Positions 36,336 to 46,580 are shown, counted from the first letter of the stretch. The stretch: DNA of 64,000 bases from Sphingobium sp. V4 (GCF_029590555.1 NZ_CP081002.1:552501-616500); one strand, 5' to 3'. Notes: generated by a model not told the origin, from the letters alone. A program made the numbers and translations.

Positions 36336-36690
36336 GACGTCTTCCTAGCGGATCATTCGCCGAAAGTCTGCGCCGCGTCACGCGCGATACAGGCTGATAC
36401 AAAGCGATACGAAGGATATATGGGCCGCAACAGGTCGACCCAATCCGAAAACAAGTCAGGCTATGACGTGACGGGCAAAATGGTGATGAGAGGCTGTCGG
36501 CTTCCCTCCGCCGACGCAAAGCGGAGCCCTTGCGATGACCTTCCAGCCAATCCGGCCGGAAACCCATGACGGAAAGTCCGGATCGCCGGCGCACACACCC
36601 TCCCCCCTGTGCGCCCGATCCGCCCTCCTTCCGTTCCGGGTGGCATCGCAGGGGCCCGTAAGGCGCGCGCCAAGGACCGATATCCATACC
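36336..36690. other. intergenic regulatory region between two-component and RND operons
   Basis: 355 bases between divergent operons. The regulator-proximal half holds the GATAC repeats at 36386-36419. The part near the adaptor gene has AAGGA at 36672-36676, fairly far (14 bases) from the ATG. No gene is recognised. Confidence 0.6.
36386..36419. promoter_or_regulatory. GATAC direct repeats, probable OmpR-type regulator site
   Basis: GATAC begins at 36386, 36396 and 36406 with exact 10-base spacing, and a fourth copy GATAT follows at 36415. Tandem half-sites on one face of the helix are the usual binding pattern of OmpR-family regulators. It is placed to control both its own operon and the divergent efflux genes. 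Confidence 0.65.
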
Positions 36691-37824
36691 ATGCCGATCT
36701 CCAATCCTTTCCTGAGCCTTCGGGTCGCACCGATTGCCTTGTCCATGCTGCTTGCCGCATGTGGCCAGCAACAGGCTCCCAGGAAAGGACCGGTGGAAGT
36801 CGGCATCGTGACGCTCGCTACACAGAATGTCACCGTGGCGAGCGAGTTGCCGGGCCGGACCGTCTCCACGATGATGTCGGAAGTCCGGCCCCAGGTCGCA
36901 GGGGTCATCCAGCAGCGCCTCTTCACCGAAGGATCGATGGTGAACGCCGGTCAGCCGCTATATCGGATCGACCAGCGCCTCTACCGCGCCTCCCGCGACG
37001 AGGCACTCGCAACGCTCGCCAGCGCCGAGGCGACCGCCGCCGCCGCGCAGGCCAAGGCACAGCGCTATCGTAGCCTGGGCGCGACCGAAGCCGTCAGCGC
37101 GCAGGATCGCGACGATGTGATCGCGACCGCGCGCCAGGCTGCGGCGGCGGTGCAGCAGGCCAGGGCCAGCCTCCAGACGAGCAATGTGAACCTCGAGTTC
37201 ACGCTGGTTCGCGCGCCGATCAGCGGCCGGATCGGCCGCACGCTCTTCACCCCTGGCGCGCTGGTGACGGCAAGCCAAACAGACCCGCTGACCACCATCC
37301 AGCAGCTCGACCCCATCTATGTCGACGTCACCCAGTCCAGCGCGCAGTTGCTGCAATTGCGACGCTCGCTCGCGGCAGGCACGACGCTGCCTGCCAGCGC
37401 GACCATCCGCCTCAAGCTGGACGACGGCACCGATTATCCGCTGGAAGGCCGGATCGAGTTCGCCGAACCGATCGTCGACGTGAACAGCGGGACAGTGACG
37501 TTGCGCGCCCGCTTCCCGAATCCTGACGGACTGCTGTTGCCCGGCATGTTCGTGCGCGTCGTCGCGCCCCAATCGGTCGTTCCAGGCGCCATTCTCGCGC
37601 CCCAACAGGGCATCACGCGCGATCCCAAGGGCAATGCGACCGCGCTGGTCGTGAGCAAGGCGAACAAGGTCGAGCGCCGCACCGTCACCGCTGCGCAAGC
37701 GATCGGCGACAAGTGGCTCATCACCAGCGGACTGAAGGCTGGCGACAGGCTTATCGTGGAGGGCACCGACAAGGTGAAGCCCGACGACCAGGTCAAGCCG
37801 GTCGCCGTCGCGGCGTCGAAATAG
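36691..37824 (+). CDS. RND efflux periplasmic adaptor lipoprotein (AcrA/MexA type)
   Basis: 377 residues from ATG at 36691. A lipobox, LLAACG, marks a lipid-anchored adaptor. The membrane-fusion architecture is visible: a beta-barrel start, the lipoyl half motif RPQVAGVIQQRLFTEGSMVNAGQPLYRID, an alpha-helical hairpin (about 95-165, Ala/Gln-rich), the second lipoyl half VRAPISGRIGRT, and a C-terminal barrel with FPNPDGLLLPGMFVRV. It is first in a complete tripartite pump operon. Confidence 0.92.
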   Translation: MPISNPFLSLRVAPIALSMLLAACGQQQAPRKGPVEVGIVTLATQNVTVASELPGRTVSTMMSEVRPQVAGVIQQRLFTEGSMVNAGQPLYRIDQRLYRASRDEALATLASAEATAAAAQAKAQRYRSLGATEAVSAQDRDDVIATARQAAAAVQQARASLQTSNVNLEFTLVRAPISGRIGRTLFTPGALVTASQTDPLTTIQQLDPIYVDVTQSSAQLLQLRRSLAAGTTLPASATIRLKLDDGTDYPLEGRIEFAEPIVDVNSGTVTLRARFPNPDGLLLPGMFVRVVAPQSVVPGAILAPQQGITRDPKGNATALVVSKANKVERRTVTAAQAIGDKWLITSGLKAGDRLIVEGTDKVKPDDQVKPVAVAASK

Positions 37825-37834
37825 GAGTCGCGCC

Positions 37835-40800
37835 TTGCTGAGCCGCTATTTCATCGACCGGCCGATCTTTGCCTGGGTCATCGCCATCGGCATCATGCTC
37901 GCCGGCCTCGGCTCGATGCTGTCGCTGCCTATTGCCCAATATCCCGACATCGCGCCACCCGGCGTGGGCATCAGTGCCACCTATCCCGGCGCCTCTGCCG
38001 AAACCGTTGAAACCAGCGTCACCCAGGTCATCGAACAGCAGCTGACCGGCATCGACGGCCTGATGTATTTTTCCTCCTCCTCGACGGCGACGGGCCAGTC
38101 TCGCATCACCGTCACCTTCGAGAAGGGGACTGACCCCGACACAGCTCAGGTGCAGGTCCAGAACCGGGTGCAGCAGGCGCTCAACCGGCTGCCCAACGCC
38201 GTGCAGCAGCAGGGGCTGACCGTCACCAAGCAACAGACCGACTTCCTGATGCTGGTCGGCCTCTATGATGAAACCGACACCGCGACCCAAGCCGACATAG
38301 CCGACTATCTGGTCAATAATTTCCAGGATTCCATCGCGCGCATCGACGGGATCGGCGCAACCCAGATTTTCGGCTCGCAATATGCGATGCGGATCTGGCT
38401 GGACCCCTACAAGCTGGCGGCCGTCAAGTTGATGCCGTCGGATGTCGAAACCGCGATCCGGGCACAGAATATCGAAGTGTCGGCCGGCCAGATCGGCGCC
38501 GATCCTGCCCCCGCGGGGCAGCAGATCAATGCGACCGTAACGGCGCGCGCGCGGCTCCAGACTCCCGAACAGTTCCGCAAGATCATCGTCAAGACGCAGA
38601 GCGACGGATCGATCGTCCATCTGTCGGACGTCGCGCGGGTCGAACTCGGCAACGAAAGCTACACCACCGCCGCGCGGCTCAACGGCCATCCGGCCTCAGG
38701 CATAGCACTGCAACTCGCGCCCGGCGCGGACGCGCTCAAGACCGCCGAACTGGTCAAGGCCAGGGTCGCGGAACTGTCCGCGGGCCTGCCCCATGGCTAC
38801 AAGGTCGTCTTTCCGCGCGACACCACGCCGTTCATCAAGCTGTCGGTCGAGGAAGTCATCCAGACCCTGATCGAGGCCGTCGCCCTGGTCGTGGTGGTCA
38901 TGTATGTTTTCCTCCAGAGCTGGCGCGCCACCCTCATTCCCGCCATCGCCGTGCCGGTCGTGCTGCTCGGCACCTTCGGCATTCTTGCGCTGTTCGGATA
39001 TTCGATCAACACGTTGACCCTGTTCGGCATGGTGCTGTCCATCGGCCTGCTGGTCGACGACGCCATCGTCGTCGTCGAGAATGTCGAGCGCATCATGGAG
39101 GAGGAAGGGCTTTCCCCGCGTGACGCGACGATCAAGTCGATGACGGAAATCGGCAGTGCGCTGGTGGGCATTGCGCTCGTTCTTTCCGCCGTGTTGCTGC
39201 CGATGGCTTTCTTCGGCGGGTCTACCGGCGTCATTTATCGGCAATTCTCGATCACCATCATATCCTCGATGCTGCTCTCGGTGGTCGTCGCGCTGGTGCT
39301 ATCGCCCGCCCTCTGCGCTACCTTGCTGAAGGCGTCGGCCGAGGAAAGACGGCACCAGGGCTGGGCGGGCAAGTTCAACCGCTGGTTCGAACGGATGACC
39401 GGTGGCTATATCCGCCGCACCGAACGGGTGATGACCCGGCGCACGCTGTTCTGGGGCTTTTATGTCGTCGTGCTGGCCGTGCTGGTCCTGCTCTTCGTAA
39501 GGCTGCCGTCCAGCTTCCTGCCCGTCGAGGATCAGGGCCAGGTGATGGTGCAGGTGACGCTGCCCGCCGGCGCCAAATCCGGCCGCACGGCCGCCGCGAT
39601 CGACCAGGTGCAGAATTATTTCCTGAACGACGAGAAGGACAATGTCGCCTTCGCCTTCATCATGACGGGCTTCAGCTTCCAGGGTTCGGGCGAGAATGTC
39701 GGCCAAGGCTTCATCAACCTGGCACCATGGGACGACCGAAAGGGCGCAACCAACACCGCCGGCGCCATCGCCGGCCGCGCGACCAAGGAATTGGCAGCGA
39801 TCCGCGATGCGAGAGTGCTGGCGATGACGCCGCCTTCCATCCGTGGGCTCGGCCAGTCCAACGGCTTCACCTTCGAACTGCTCAACAGCGGCGGCCTGAG
39901 CCGTGAACGCTTCCTCGAACTGCGCAACCAGTTGCTCGCCGCCGCGCAGAAGGACCCGATGCTGGCCGGTGTGCGGGCCGCATCCCTGGAGGACACCCCT
40001 CAGCTCAAGGTCGATGTCGATACCGAGAAACTGGCGGTCCTGGGTCTGACCCAGGCCGATGTCGACGATGTGCTGAGTTCGGCCTGGGGCAGCACCTATG
40101 TCAACGACTTCGTCGATCGCGGCCGGGTGAAGCGCGTCTACATGCAAGCCGATGCACCCTATCGGGCATTGCCGAGCGACCTCGACAACTGGATGGTACG
40201 TTCCAGCAGCACCGGCGAAATGGTGCCATTCTCCGCCTTCGCCACCACGCGCTGGACGATGGGACCGAGTACGGTGTCGCGCTTCAACGGCCTCTCTTCC
40301 TTCGAAATCCAGGGCCAGGCCGGCGACGGCGCCAGTTCGGGCGAGGCGATGGACCGGATGGTCGCGTTGCAGAAGCAGCTTCCTGCCGGAACCAGCTATG
40401 CGTGGAGCGGCCTGTCCTATCAGGAACAATTGTCCGGCGGCCAGGCTCCGCTGCTCTATGGCCTGTCGGTGCTGGTGGTCTTCCTTTGCCTCGCTGCTCT
40501 TTACGAAAGCTGGTCGATCCCGCTCGCGGTGCTGCTCGTGATTCCCCTGGGCCTGGTCGGCGCAGTCATCGCAGTGTGGGCGCGTGGGCTTGAAAACAAT
40601 ATCTTCTTCCAGGTGGGCCTGCTCACCACCATGGGGCTGGCCGCGAAGAATGCGATCCTGATCGTGGAATTTGCCGAATTGGCGCATCATGAAGGCAAAA
40701 ATGCCTGGGATGCAGCGCTGGAGGCTGCGCGGCTGCGCTTCCGCCCGATCCTGATGACCAGCCTGGCCTTCATCGCCGGCGTGATCCCGCTCGCCATCGC

Positions 40801-40987
40801 CACCGGCGCGGGCGCGCAGAGCCGGGTCGCCATCGGCACTGCAGTGATCGGTGGCATGACGACGGCCACGGTGCTGGCCATCTTCTTCGTGCCGCTCTTC
40901 TTCCTCACCATCGCCCGCCTGTTCGGCGCCGACAAGCGTCAGGCTCCGCCTTCCGGCAAAGTGCCGGCCGCAGGAGTGCCGGCATGA
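37835..40987 (+). CDS. RND multidrug efflux permease (AcrB/MexB, HAE-1 type)
   Basis: 1050 residues from a TTG start preceded by AGGAG at 7 bases; no ATG lies nearby. It has the RND opening RYFIDRPIFAWVIAI, a PDIAPP motif, the proton-relay pair Asp-Asp in GLLVDDAIVVVENVER, and LGTFGILALFGYSINTLTLFGM. The C-terminal repeat carries the relay Lys region LAAKNAILIVEFA. Twelve helices and two large periplasmic loops fit HAE-1 pumps that export amphiphilic drugs and aromatic toxins. Its stop overlaps the outer-membrane factor start by 4 bases. Confidence 0.94.
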   Translation: MLSRYFIDRPIFAWVIAIGIMLAGLGSMLSLPIAQYPDIAPPGVGISATYPGASAETVETSVTQVIEQQLTGIDGLMYFSSSSTATGQSRITVTFEKGTDPDTAQVQVQNRVQQALNRLPNAVQQQGLTVTKQQTDFLMLVGLYDETDTATQADIADYLVNNFQDSIARIDGIGATQIFGSQYAMRIWLDPYKLAAVKLMPSDVETAIRAQNIEVSAGQIGADPAPAGQQINATVTARARLQTPEQFRKIIVKTQSDGSIVHLSDVARVELGNESYTTAARLNGHPASGIALQLAPGADALKTAELVKARVAELSAGLPHGYKVVFPRDTTPFIKLSVEEVIQTLIEAVALVVVVMYVFLQSWRATLIPAIAVPVVLLGTFGILALFGYSINTLTLFGMVLSIGLLVDDAIVVVENVERIMEEEGLSPRDATIKSMTEIGSALVGIALVLSAVLLPMAFFGGSTGVIYRQFSITIISSMLLSVVVALVLSPALCATLLKASAEERRHQGWAGKFNRWFERMTGGYIRRTERVMTRRTLFWGFYVVVLAVLVLLFVRLPSSFLPVEDQGQVMVQVTLPAGAKSGRTAAAIDQVQNYFLNDEKDNVAFAFIMTGFSFQGSGENVGQGFINLAPWDDRKGATNTAGAIAGRATKELAAIRDARVLAMTPPSIRGLGQSNGFTFELLNSGGLSRERFLELRNQLLAAAQKDPMLAGVRAASLEDTPQLKVDVDTEKLAVLGLTQADVDDVLSSAWGSTYVNDFVDRGRVKRVYMQADAPYRALPSDLDNWMVRSSSTGEMVPFSAFATTRWTMGPSTVSRFNGLSSFEIQGQAGDGASSGEAMDRMVALQKQLPAGTSYAWSGLSYQEQLSGGQAPLLYGLSVLVVFLCLAALYESWSIPLAVLLVIPLGLVGAVIAVWARGLENNIFFQVGLLTTMGLAAKNAILIVEFAELAHHEGKNAWDAALEAARLRFRPILMTSLAFIAGVIPLAIATGAGAQSRVAIGTAVIGGMTTATVLAIFFVPLFFLTIARLFGADKRQAPPSGKVPAAGVPA

Positions 40988-42348
40988 CGCGCACGCTTCT
41001 GCCGATTGGCGCCGCGCTCCTGCTGGCCGGCTGCAACATGGCTCCGCATTATCAACGCCCCGCCCCGCCGGTGCCTGCGACCTTGCCGACGGGGGCGGCC
41101 TACGCCGTCCGGCCCGATGGTCAAGCCGGACTGCCCTGGACGCAGCTGGTGCAGGAGGCCAGGCTCAGAACGGTGATCGAGCGGGCGCTGGCGAACAATC
41201 GCGACCTGCGCGCAGCGCTCGCCAACGTCCAGTCGGCCCGCGCTCAATATCGCGTCCAGCGCGCCGCCCAGTTGCCGACGCTCACCGCTGATGCGGCCGA
41301 CGGGTTTGCCCGACAGAATGGCGCACGGCAGAACAGCTACAGCGCGGAGGTGGGCTTCAGCGCTTTCGAAATCGATCTGTTCGGCCGGGTCCGCAACCTG
41401 ACGGAATCAGCGCTGGAAACTTATCTGGCGACCGAAGAGGGCGCGCGGTCGACCCGGATTACCCTGATTGCCGAAACGGCGGCGGCCTATGCGACCATGG
41501 CGGCGGATCAGGAGTTGCTGGCCCTCTCCCGCCAGACGCAAGCCAGCGCGCAGCGGACGCTCGACCTCACCCGCTCGCTGAACGCCGCAGGCCTTGCAGG
41601 CAAGCTGGACGTCCATCAGGCGGAAACCACGGTCGAACAAGCCGCTTCCGACGTAGCGGCCAATATCACGCAGGTGGCGCAGGACCGGAACGCGCTGGAC
41701 CTTCTCGCCGGCGCGCCAGTTGAAGACGCGCTGCTCCCTGTTTCGCTCGACAGCCTGATCGCCGGCATCGCAAAGGTGCCGGCGGGCCTGTCTTCCACCA
41801 TATTGCTCCAGCGGCCCGACGTGCTTCAGGCAGAACATCAGCTGAAGGCCGCAAATGCCGATGTCGGCGCGGCGCGCGCGGCGATATTCCCGAAGATCAG
41901 CCTCACTTCGGCGATCGGCGTAGCCAGTTCCGCGCTCTCCGCGCTGTTCACAGGTGACGCCTTCGCCTGGTCGGCCAGTCCGTCCGCCAGCCTGCCGATC
42001 TTCGGCGGCCCCAACCGCGGCAATCTCGACTATAGCAAGGCGCAGCGCGACCTTGCCCTCGCCCAATATGAGAAGGCGATCCAGACCGCCTTCCAGGAGG
42101 TGGCAGACGCGCTGGCGCGGGACGGAACGATCGACGCACAACAGTCGGCGCAGCGACGACTGGTGGCGGCGAGCGGCCGCGCCTATGATCTGGCCGACCA
42201 GCGCTATCGTGCCGGGATCGACACGTTCCTGACGGCACTCACCAGCCAGCGAACCCTCTACGGAGCGCGTCAATCGGCGATCGCGACGGACCTGGCGCTG
42301 GTGAGCAACCGCATCCTGCTCTACCGCGTCATCGGTGCGGATCAATAG
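40984..42348 (+). CDS. outer-membrane efflux factor, NodT/OprM family
   Basis: 454 residues. A lipobox, LLLAGC, and the APHYQRP segment after it are typical of NodT/OprM lipoproteins. Two OEP repeats follow, each with long Ala/Gln-rich helices (LANNRDLRAALANVQSARAQYRVQRAAQLP, then LQRPDVLQAEHQLKAANADVGAARAAIFPKISL). It completes the adaptor-permease-channel operon. Confidence 0.93.
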   Translation: MTRTLLPIGAALLLAGCNMAPHYQRPAPPVPATLPTGAAYAVRPDGQAGLPWTQLVQEARLRTVIERALANNRDLRAALANVQSARAQYRVQRAAQLPTLTADAADGFARQNGARQNSYSAEVGFSAFEIDLFGRVRNLTESALETYLATEEGARSTRITLIAETAAAYATMAADQELLALSRQTQASAQRTLDLTRSLNAAGLAGKLDVHQAETTVEQAASDVAANITQVAQDRNALDLLAGAPVEDALLPVSLDSLIAGIAKVPAGLSSTILLQRPDVLQAEHQLKAANADVGAARAAIFPKISLTSAIGVASSALSALFTGDAFAWSASPSASLPIFGGPNRGNLDYSKAQRDLALAQYEKAIQTAFQEVADALARDGTIDAQQSAQRRLVAASGRAYDLADQRYRAGIDTFLTALTSQRTLYGARQSAIATDLALVSNRILLYRVIGADQ

Positions 42349-42930
42349 CTCACTCTTCTCCCGGCAATTTGGTCAAGATCAGGCGCGCGCATGAAGCCGT
42401 ACTGCGCCGTATCATTTGACTGCCCCCTATTTCTCCCCCTTCCCGTCCCGTGCGCCCATGCTATGATCGGGTGAATAAGAGGATGGAGAGGGCCATGCTG
42501 TTTCTGGCACGGTGTCTGGACTGGATTTGCAACGCCTTCGCGTCTGGAGCGCAGGACGAACTGCGCCTCAACCAATTGATCTGCCCACTCACCAGGCGTA
42601 ATTCGCACGCCGATGACGCGGCGCAACGACGTTGATCCCATCGCGACCAGCAGTTTAGACTTTTCGGCGCTACCGCCACGAGCGTGGCTGATCATTGAAA
42701 TGACGCACAAAAAAAGGGCCGATCCGAAGACCAGCCCGTGAAAGTTTTAGGAGAGGATGCCTGAAAGGCAGGTTTCTTTTCGTTCAAATGACGCTTTGCT
42801 GCAAGTGCGAAAAATTCGTTCGTGATTGCAAAATGTGCATCCGTAGCAGAACGCTACGCTTTCCGTAGGGGCAATAAGCAAGGTGATCGCCGGCGCGATG
42901 CGGGCTGACGGTCTATCGAGCGCGAATCAG
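42349..42930. other. intergenic region, no convincing gene
   Basis: About 580 bases between convergent transcription units. A short frame at 42495-42635 has a fair ribosome site but no family resemblance. A small hairpin TGCCT-GAA-AGGCA at 42758-42770 followed by GGTTTCTTTT may end plus-strand transcription. CGTAGC-agaac-GCTACG at 42841-42857 is another hairpin. A small RNA cannot be excluded. Confidence 0.4.
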
Positions 42931-44403
42931 TCAGACTCGGATGCGCAATGACGCCAGTGCCGCCACCAGAAGCGTCGCCGCGGCGAAAGCCATGGTCCAG
43001 ATCGGGTCGCCAGGGAAAAAGGCCTTCATGATCGATCCCATCGCCGTCGCGACCAACAGTTGCGGGACGACCACGAAAATGTTGAACAAGCCCATATAGA
43101 CTCCGATCTTGGCGGGCGGGAGGCTCGACGCGAGCATGGCATAGGGCATGGCGAGGATCGAAGCCCAGCCGATGCCGATCCCGACTTCGCTGAGCAGCAG
43201 CCATTGCGGGTCGCGCAAGACCAGGAAACTGGCAAAGCCAGCTGCGCCGGCCACCAGGCACGCGGCGTGGGTGCGTGCCTGGCCGATCCGCCGCGCGATC
43301 CAGGGCAACAGGGTCAATGCCGCTATTGCCGCGACGCCATTGTAGACGGAAAACAGCACGCCGACCCAGTTGCCGCCGGCCTGATAGGCGGCACTCGCCG
43401 GGTCCGCAGAGCCAAACATATATTGGGCGACGACTGGCGTGGTGTGTATCCACATAATGAACAAGGCCGACCAGCTGAAGAACTGGATGAGCGCCAATTG
43501 CCGCATGATCGGCGGCATCCCTGCCACGTCACCGACGATATGCGCCAGCATATTATCCCGCCTGCCCGCTCGCGCCAGGAGGATCGCCGCCAGACTCGCC
43601 GCCCCATAGCCTGCCAGCAGGGCGCCGAGCAGATAGACTTCCTTTTCCATCCCCAAGGCGTCGACCAGCAGCGCAACCGCCAGCCCCGCGCTCATCCATA
43701 CGAAGCAGGGCGCGATCGAGCGGCCGGCGAGATCGGGCGCCGCATGTTTCTCGCCGCCGGCATCAAATGCGCGCATCTCCTCCGGCCCATATTCCTTCGT
43801 CGTGAGTACCGTCCAAAGCACAGCTGCAAAAAGCACTGCGCCGCCCGCCCAGAAGCTGTAGCGCACCGTGTCCGGCACCGCCCCTGCTGCCGCCACATTG
43901 GCGACGCCCCATTGGTCGAGCAGGTAAGGAAAGAGCGATCCGACCACCGCACCCGCGCCGATGAACGCGGTCTGCACCGCATAGCCCAAGACATACTGGT
44001 CCTTGCGGAGCATGTCACCGACGAAGGCGCGGAATGGCTCCATCGAGATGTTGAGGCTGGCATCCAGCATCCAGAGCAGAAGCGCGGCCATCAACAGTCC
44101 GTCGCTCTGCGGCATGAACAGCAGCGCGATCGCCGCCAGGATCGCTCCGGCGAGAAAATAGGGGCGTCGCCGCCCCAACCGTCCCAGCCAGGTCCGATCG
44201 GACAAATGGCCGATCACGGGCTGCACGAGCAATCCGGTCAGCGGCGCAGCGACCCAAAGAGCCGACAAATCGTCGATGCTGGAACCGAGCGACTGGAAAA
44301 CGCGGCTCATATTTGCGTTCTGCAATGCAAAGCCGATCTGAATGCCGAAGAAGCCGAAACTGATATTCCACAGTCCGGCAAAGCCTTGGCGAGGCTTTTC
44401 CAT
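42931..44403 (-). CDS. MFS transporter, SLC45-like (sucrose/maltose symporter type)
   Basis: 490 residues, 12 predicted helices. ATG at 44403 follows GGAAGGGAAAGG. The N-terminus LWNISFGFFGIQIGFALQNANMSRVFQSLG and the first-loop motif GHLSDRTWLGRLGRRRPY are hallmarks of the SLC45/sugar-cation symporter group, as is MLDASLNISMEPFRAFVGDML. Bacterial members take up alpha-glucosides such as maltose or sucrose with protons. No glycosidase or LacI regulator gene adjoins it, so the substrate is open. Confidence 0.85.
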   Translation of the reverse strand: MEKPRQGFAGLWNISFGFFGIQIGFALQNANMSRVFQSLGSSIDDLSALWVAAPLTGLLVQPVIGHLSDRTWLGRLGRRRPYFLAGAILAAIALLFMPQSDGLLMAALLLWMLDASLNISMEPFRAFVGDMLRKDQYVLGYAVQTAFIGAGAVVGSLFPYLLDQWGVANVAAAGAVPDTVRYSFWAGGAVLFAAVLWTVLTTKEYGPEEMRAFDAGGEKHAAPDLAGRSIAPCFVWMSAGLAVALLVDALGMEKEVYLLGALLAGYGAASLAAILLARAGRRDNMLAHIVGDVAGMPPIMRQLALIQFFSWSALFIMWIHTTPVVAQYMFGSADPASAAYQAGGNWVGVLFSVYNGVAAIAALTLLPWIARRIGQARTHAACLVAGAAGFASFLVLRDPQWLLLSEVGIGIGWASILAMPYAMLASSLPPAKIGVYMGLFNIFVVVPQLLVATAMGSIMKAFFPGDPIWTMAFAAATLLVAALASLRIRV

Positions 44404-44832
44404 GCCTTTCCCTTCCTGTCCCGCGCGCGGCCGGCCTGCCGCCGCCTGCGCTGATCTCTTGCGCTCGCACGGCACTCTCTGCAGAGCAAGCACGCATACG
44501 AATTCATCCCCATTTGGCAATTTGGCTTGATTGCAGAGGGATCGCGGGTTGGAGGCAATCAGGCTTTGCGTTGATCGGCGCGAAAAGCCTGTCGTCATCC
44601 CTGCTCCGATCAAGAATTCCACAATAGATCCGAAGGGCGGATATCCGCGCCGATCGGAACGCGGCATGGGAATTATCTACGCTCTGCTGCACCCTGTTAG
44701 CGGGACATGCTCTCCTCAGCGATCCCTTCATCGGCTTGGCCTCGCCGACATGGGCTATGCCCCGGTTCGCGCTTTCGACAACCGTTGACATGCAGTGCGT
44801 CAGATTTTCGCCTTAACTATGTCAGTCCGGCG
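44404..44832. other. intergenic region upstream of the SLC45-like transporter
   Basis: About 430 bases between two minus-strand genes; no gene recognised. GCTTGATTGC (44525-44534) and GCAATCAGGC (44555-44564) are an inverted pair with one mismatch, 30 bases centre to centre, upstream of the transporter. They could be half-sites of a repressor, but this is weak evidence. Confidence 0.4.
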
Positions 44833-45492
44833 TCAGCGATCGAGCGGGTCTATAGCATGGCCATTTTTGCGGACTTCATAGTGGAGATGCGCGCCGGTCG
44901 CCAACCCGGTCGCCCCGACATAGCCGACCGTCTCGCCTTGGCGGACCTGTTGCCCCACTGCCACGCTGATACGCGACAGATGGGCGAAACGCATCGTGTC
45001 GTTGCCGTTATCCAACTCTACCAGGAGACCATAACCGCCTGCCCATTGCGCCCGTGTCACGGTACCGCTTGATGGCGCGCTGACGACCGTACCCTTCGCC
45101 GCGGCCAGATCCACTCCGCTATGAAAACGGTGAATCCCCAGCAAGGGGTGAAACCGCATACCGAAACCGCTTGTGACAGTGCCGGCGATTGGCAGGCTGC
45201 CGATAGTCGATCGCTGTGTCCGCTCAGCCCGCTGATCGAGCGCGACGGCGACCGACGAGAATAACGCGCGGGAAAAACGGACCGGTTCCCCTACCATCTG
45301 CGCCGAACGACCGACGGTGATGACCGCCGGGACCGTCGCGCCCTGCATCCGGGTCGGGTAACGACCAGCCGGCGTGATGGTTACAACCAAGGTGCCGTCA
45401 GCCCATGCCGACATCGGCAGCGCCAACGCCGCAGCACCGACAAGATAGGCGGCATAGCGCGCGCGGCTTGCAGCAAGTGCGCAGAAATGCAT
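44833..45492 (-). CDS. M23-family peptidoglycan endopeptidase-like protein
   Basis: 219 residues. GGAGG lies 7 bases before the ATG and a signal peptide ends near MSAWAD. The C-terminal LytM domain (about 105-215) has the metal ligands in RFHSGVDLAA (His and Asp) and the catalytic HLHYE, preceded by FGMRFHPLLG. LytM proteins cut cross-linking peptides in the cell wall or activate amidases. All visible zinc-site residues are present, so it is probably active. It stands alone. Confidence 0.88.
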   Translation of the reverse strand: MHFCALAASRARYAAYLVGAAALALPMSAWADGTLVVTITPAGRYPTRMQGATVPAVITVGRSAQMVGEPVRFSRALFSSVAVALDQRAERTQRSTIGSLPIAGTVTSGFGMRFHPLLGIHRFHSGVDLAAAKGTVVSAPSSGTVTRAQWAGGYGLLVELDNGNDTMRFAHLSRISVAVGQQVRQGETVGYVGATGLATGAHLHYEVRKNGHAIDPLDR

Positions 45493-45618
45493 GGCCGCCC
45501 CTCCATCGCGTCCTTTGTTGGCGCGTTTCCAACCACAAGGTTGAAGCGAAGGGTCGTTCGAGTCAATTGGCCGGACGGCGATGTATCAGTAAAGGACAAG
45601 ATTAATCACAATGGAGAT

Positions 45619-46419
45619 TCAAGCCCGAATGCGCGCCCGAAAGGTTATATTGATCCGATCCGAAAGGATCAAATAGGGCAACCACAAGGTCGCACTGATC
45701 AGCACCTTCTGAATGTTGCCCAGCAACAAGTCCTTGACCGCCGGCCCGATGCTTGACGGAAGGTCGGGTGCGCTGGCCACGGCTTGCGCAATCGACAATT
45801 GCATCATGATGTCAGCCACCCAGACGAACAGAAGCATCCGCGGAAATAGGGGAGCCGCGCGCAAGGCCATCACGAAGCAGACGATATAGAAGAAATTCAT
45901 GACGATCACGTCCAGCACCATGGCATTCATGATGACCTGCGCCCAGGCCGGGGCGCTTGTGCCGATCGCGGGGACGGCTGCCAGGAACTCCGCCGTGCGG
46001 AAGGGCACGTTGAGCAGAAGCCCAGCAAGCAGCGAAGCCATGAACCCGTGGGGCCCAAATGCCGGATTGGCGCGCGCCGTCAGCGGATCGACCCGACGCC
46101 AGCTACCCAAACGGCAAAGACGAAACGAGGGCTGGGAGGCCAATGGGTTGAACGGAAAGCAACCGAGCGCCACGCGATAGCCAATGATGGGAGACAGCGC
46201 CACAAGCAGGAAGGGCAACAGCATCGTAGCCACATCCGTCAACGATCGCGCCGGCATCGACGCGGGCAGGATCTTGCCGAACGCGATCAGGACCACCGTT
46301 CCTATCCAGAGCGGAATGAGCGGTTCAAGCCGGAAATCGACAAAAGACACGACCGCCCGGCCCCGTCGATCAGCCCAAGCAGCGATTGATCGGTTCAGCT
46401 TTGGCCAAGCGCTTAACAT
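45619..46419 (-). CDS. multi-pass membrane protein, DUF2569-like C-terminus
   Basis: 266 residues. ATG at 46419 was chosen (AGGA 7 bases upstream). About five or six hydrophobic segments are seen, with a polar block near 100-115 (LCRLGSWRRVDPL). The last stretch, WLPYLILSDRINITFRARIRA, resembles the end of DUF2569 membrane proteins (Trp-Pro-Tyr ... Ser-x-Arg-Val/Ile ... Thr-Phe). The function is unknown and the family match is tentative. Confidence 0.6.
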   Translation of the reverse strand: MLSAWPKLNRSIAAWADRRGRAVVSFVDFRLEPLIPLWIGTVVLIAFGKILPASMPARSLTDVATMLLPFLLVALSPIIGYRVALGCFPFNPLASQPSFRLCRLGSWRRVDPLTARANPAFGPHGFMASLLAGLLLNVPFRTAEFLAAVPAIGTSAPAWAQVIMNAMVLDVIVMNFFYIVCFVMALRAAPLFPRMLLFVWVADIMMQLSIAQAVASAPDLPSSIGPAVKDLLLGNIQKVLISATLWLPYLILSDRINITFRARIRA

Positions 46420-46580
46420 CAATCGATCCTGACATCCGAAGTCTATCCGTCGCCATCATAATCGGCGAGCGTAAATTTTCCCTTCAACTTCCATCAACGC
46501 AGAATGTTCAAAGAATGACGGACCGACGAATGACCGTCCGTCCGATCCTGCGTTCCTCCCCCCATGTCTGCACATCCGGC

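Noticed and set aside
42495..42635. Small 46-codon gene candidate after the RND operon
   Set aside because: Fair ribosome site, but no signal, no family and ordinary out-of-frame composition; not enough to call a gene.
44404..44832. Insertion-sequence remnant upstream of the SLC45-like transporter
   Set aside because: No transposase-like translation, terminal inverted repeats or target duplication could be found.
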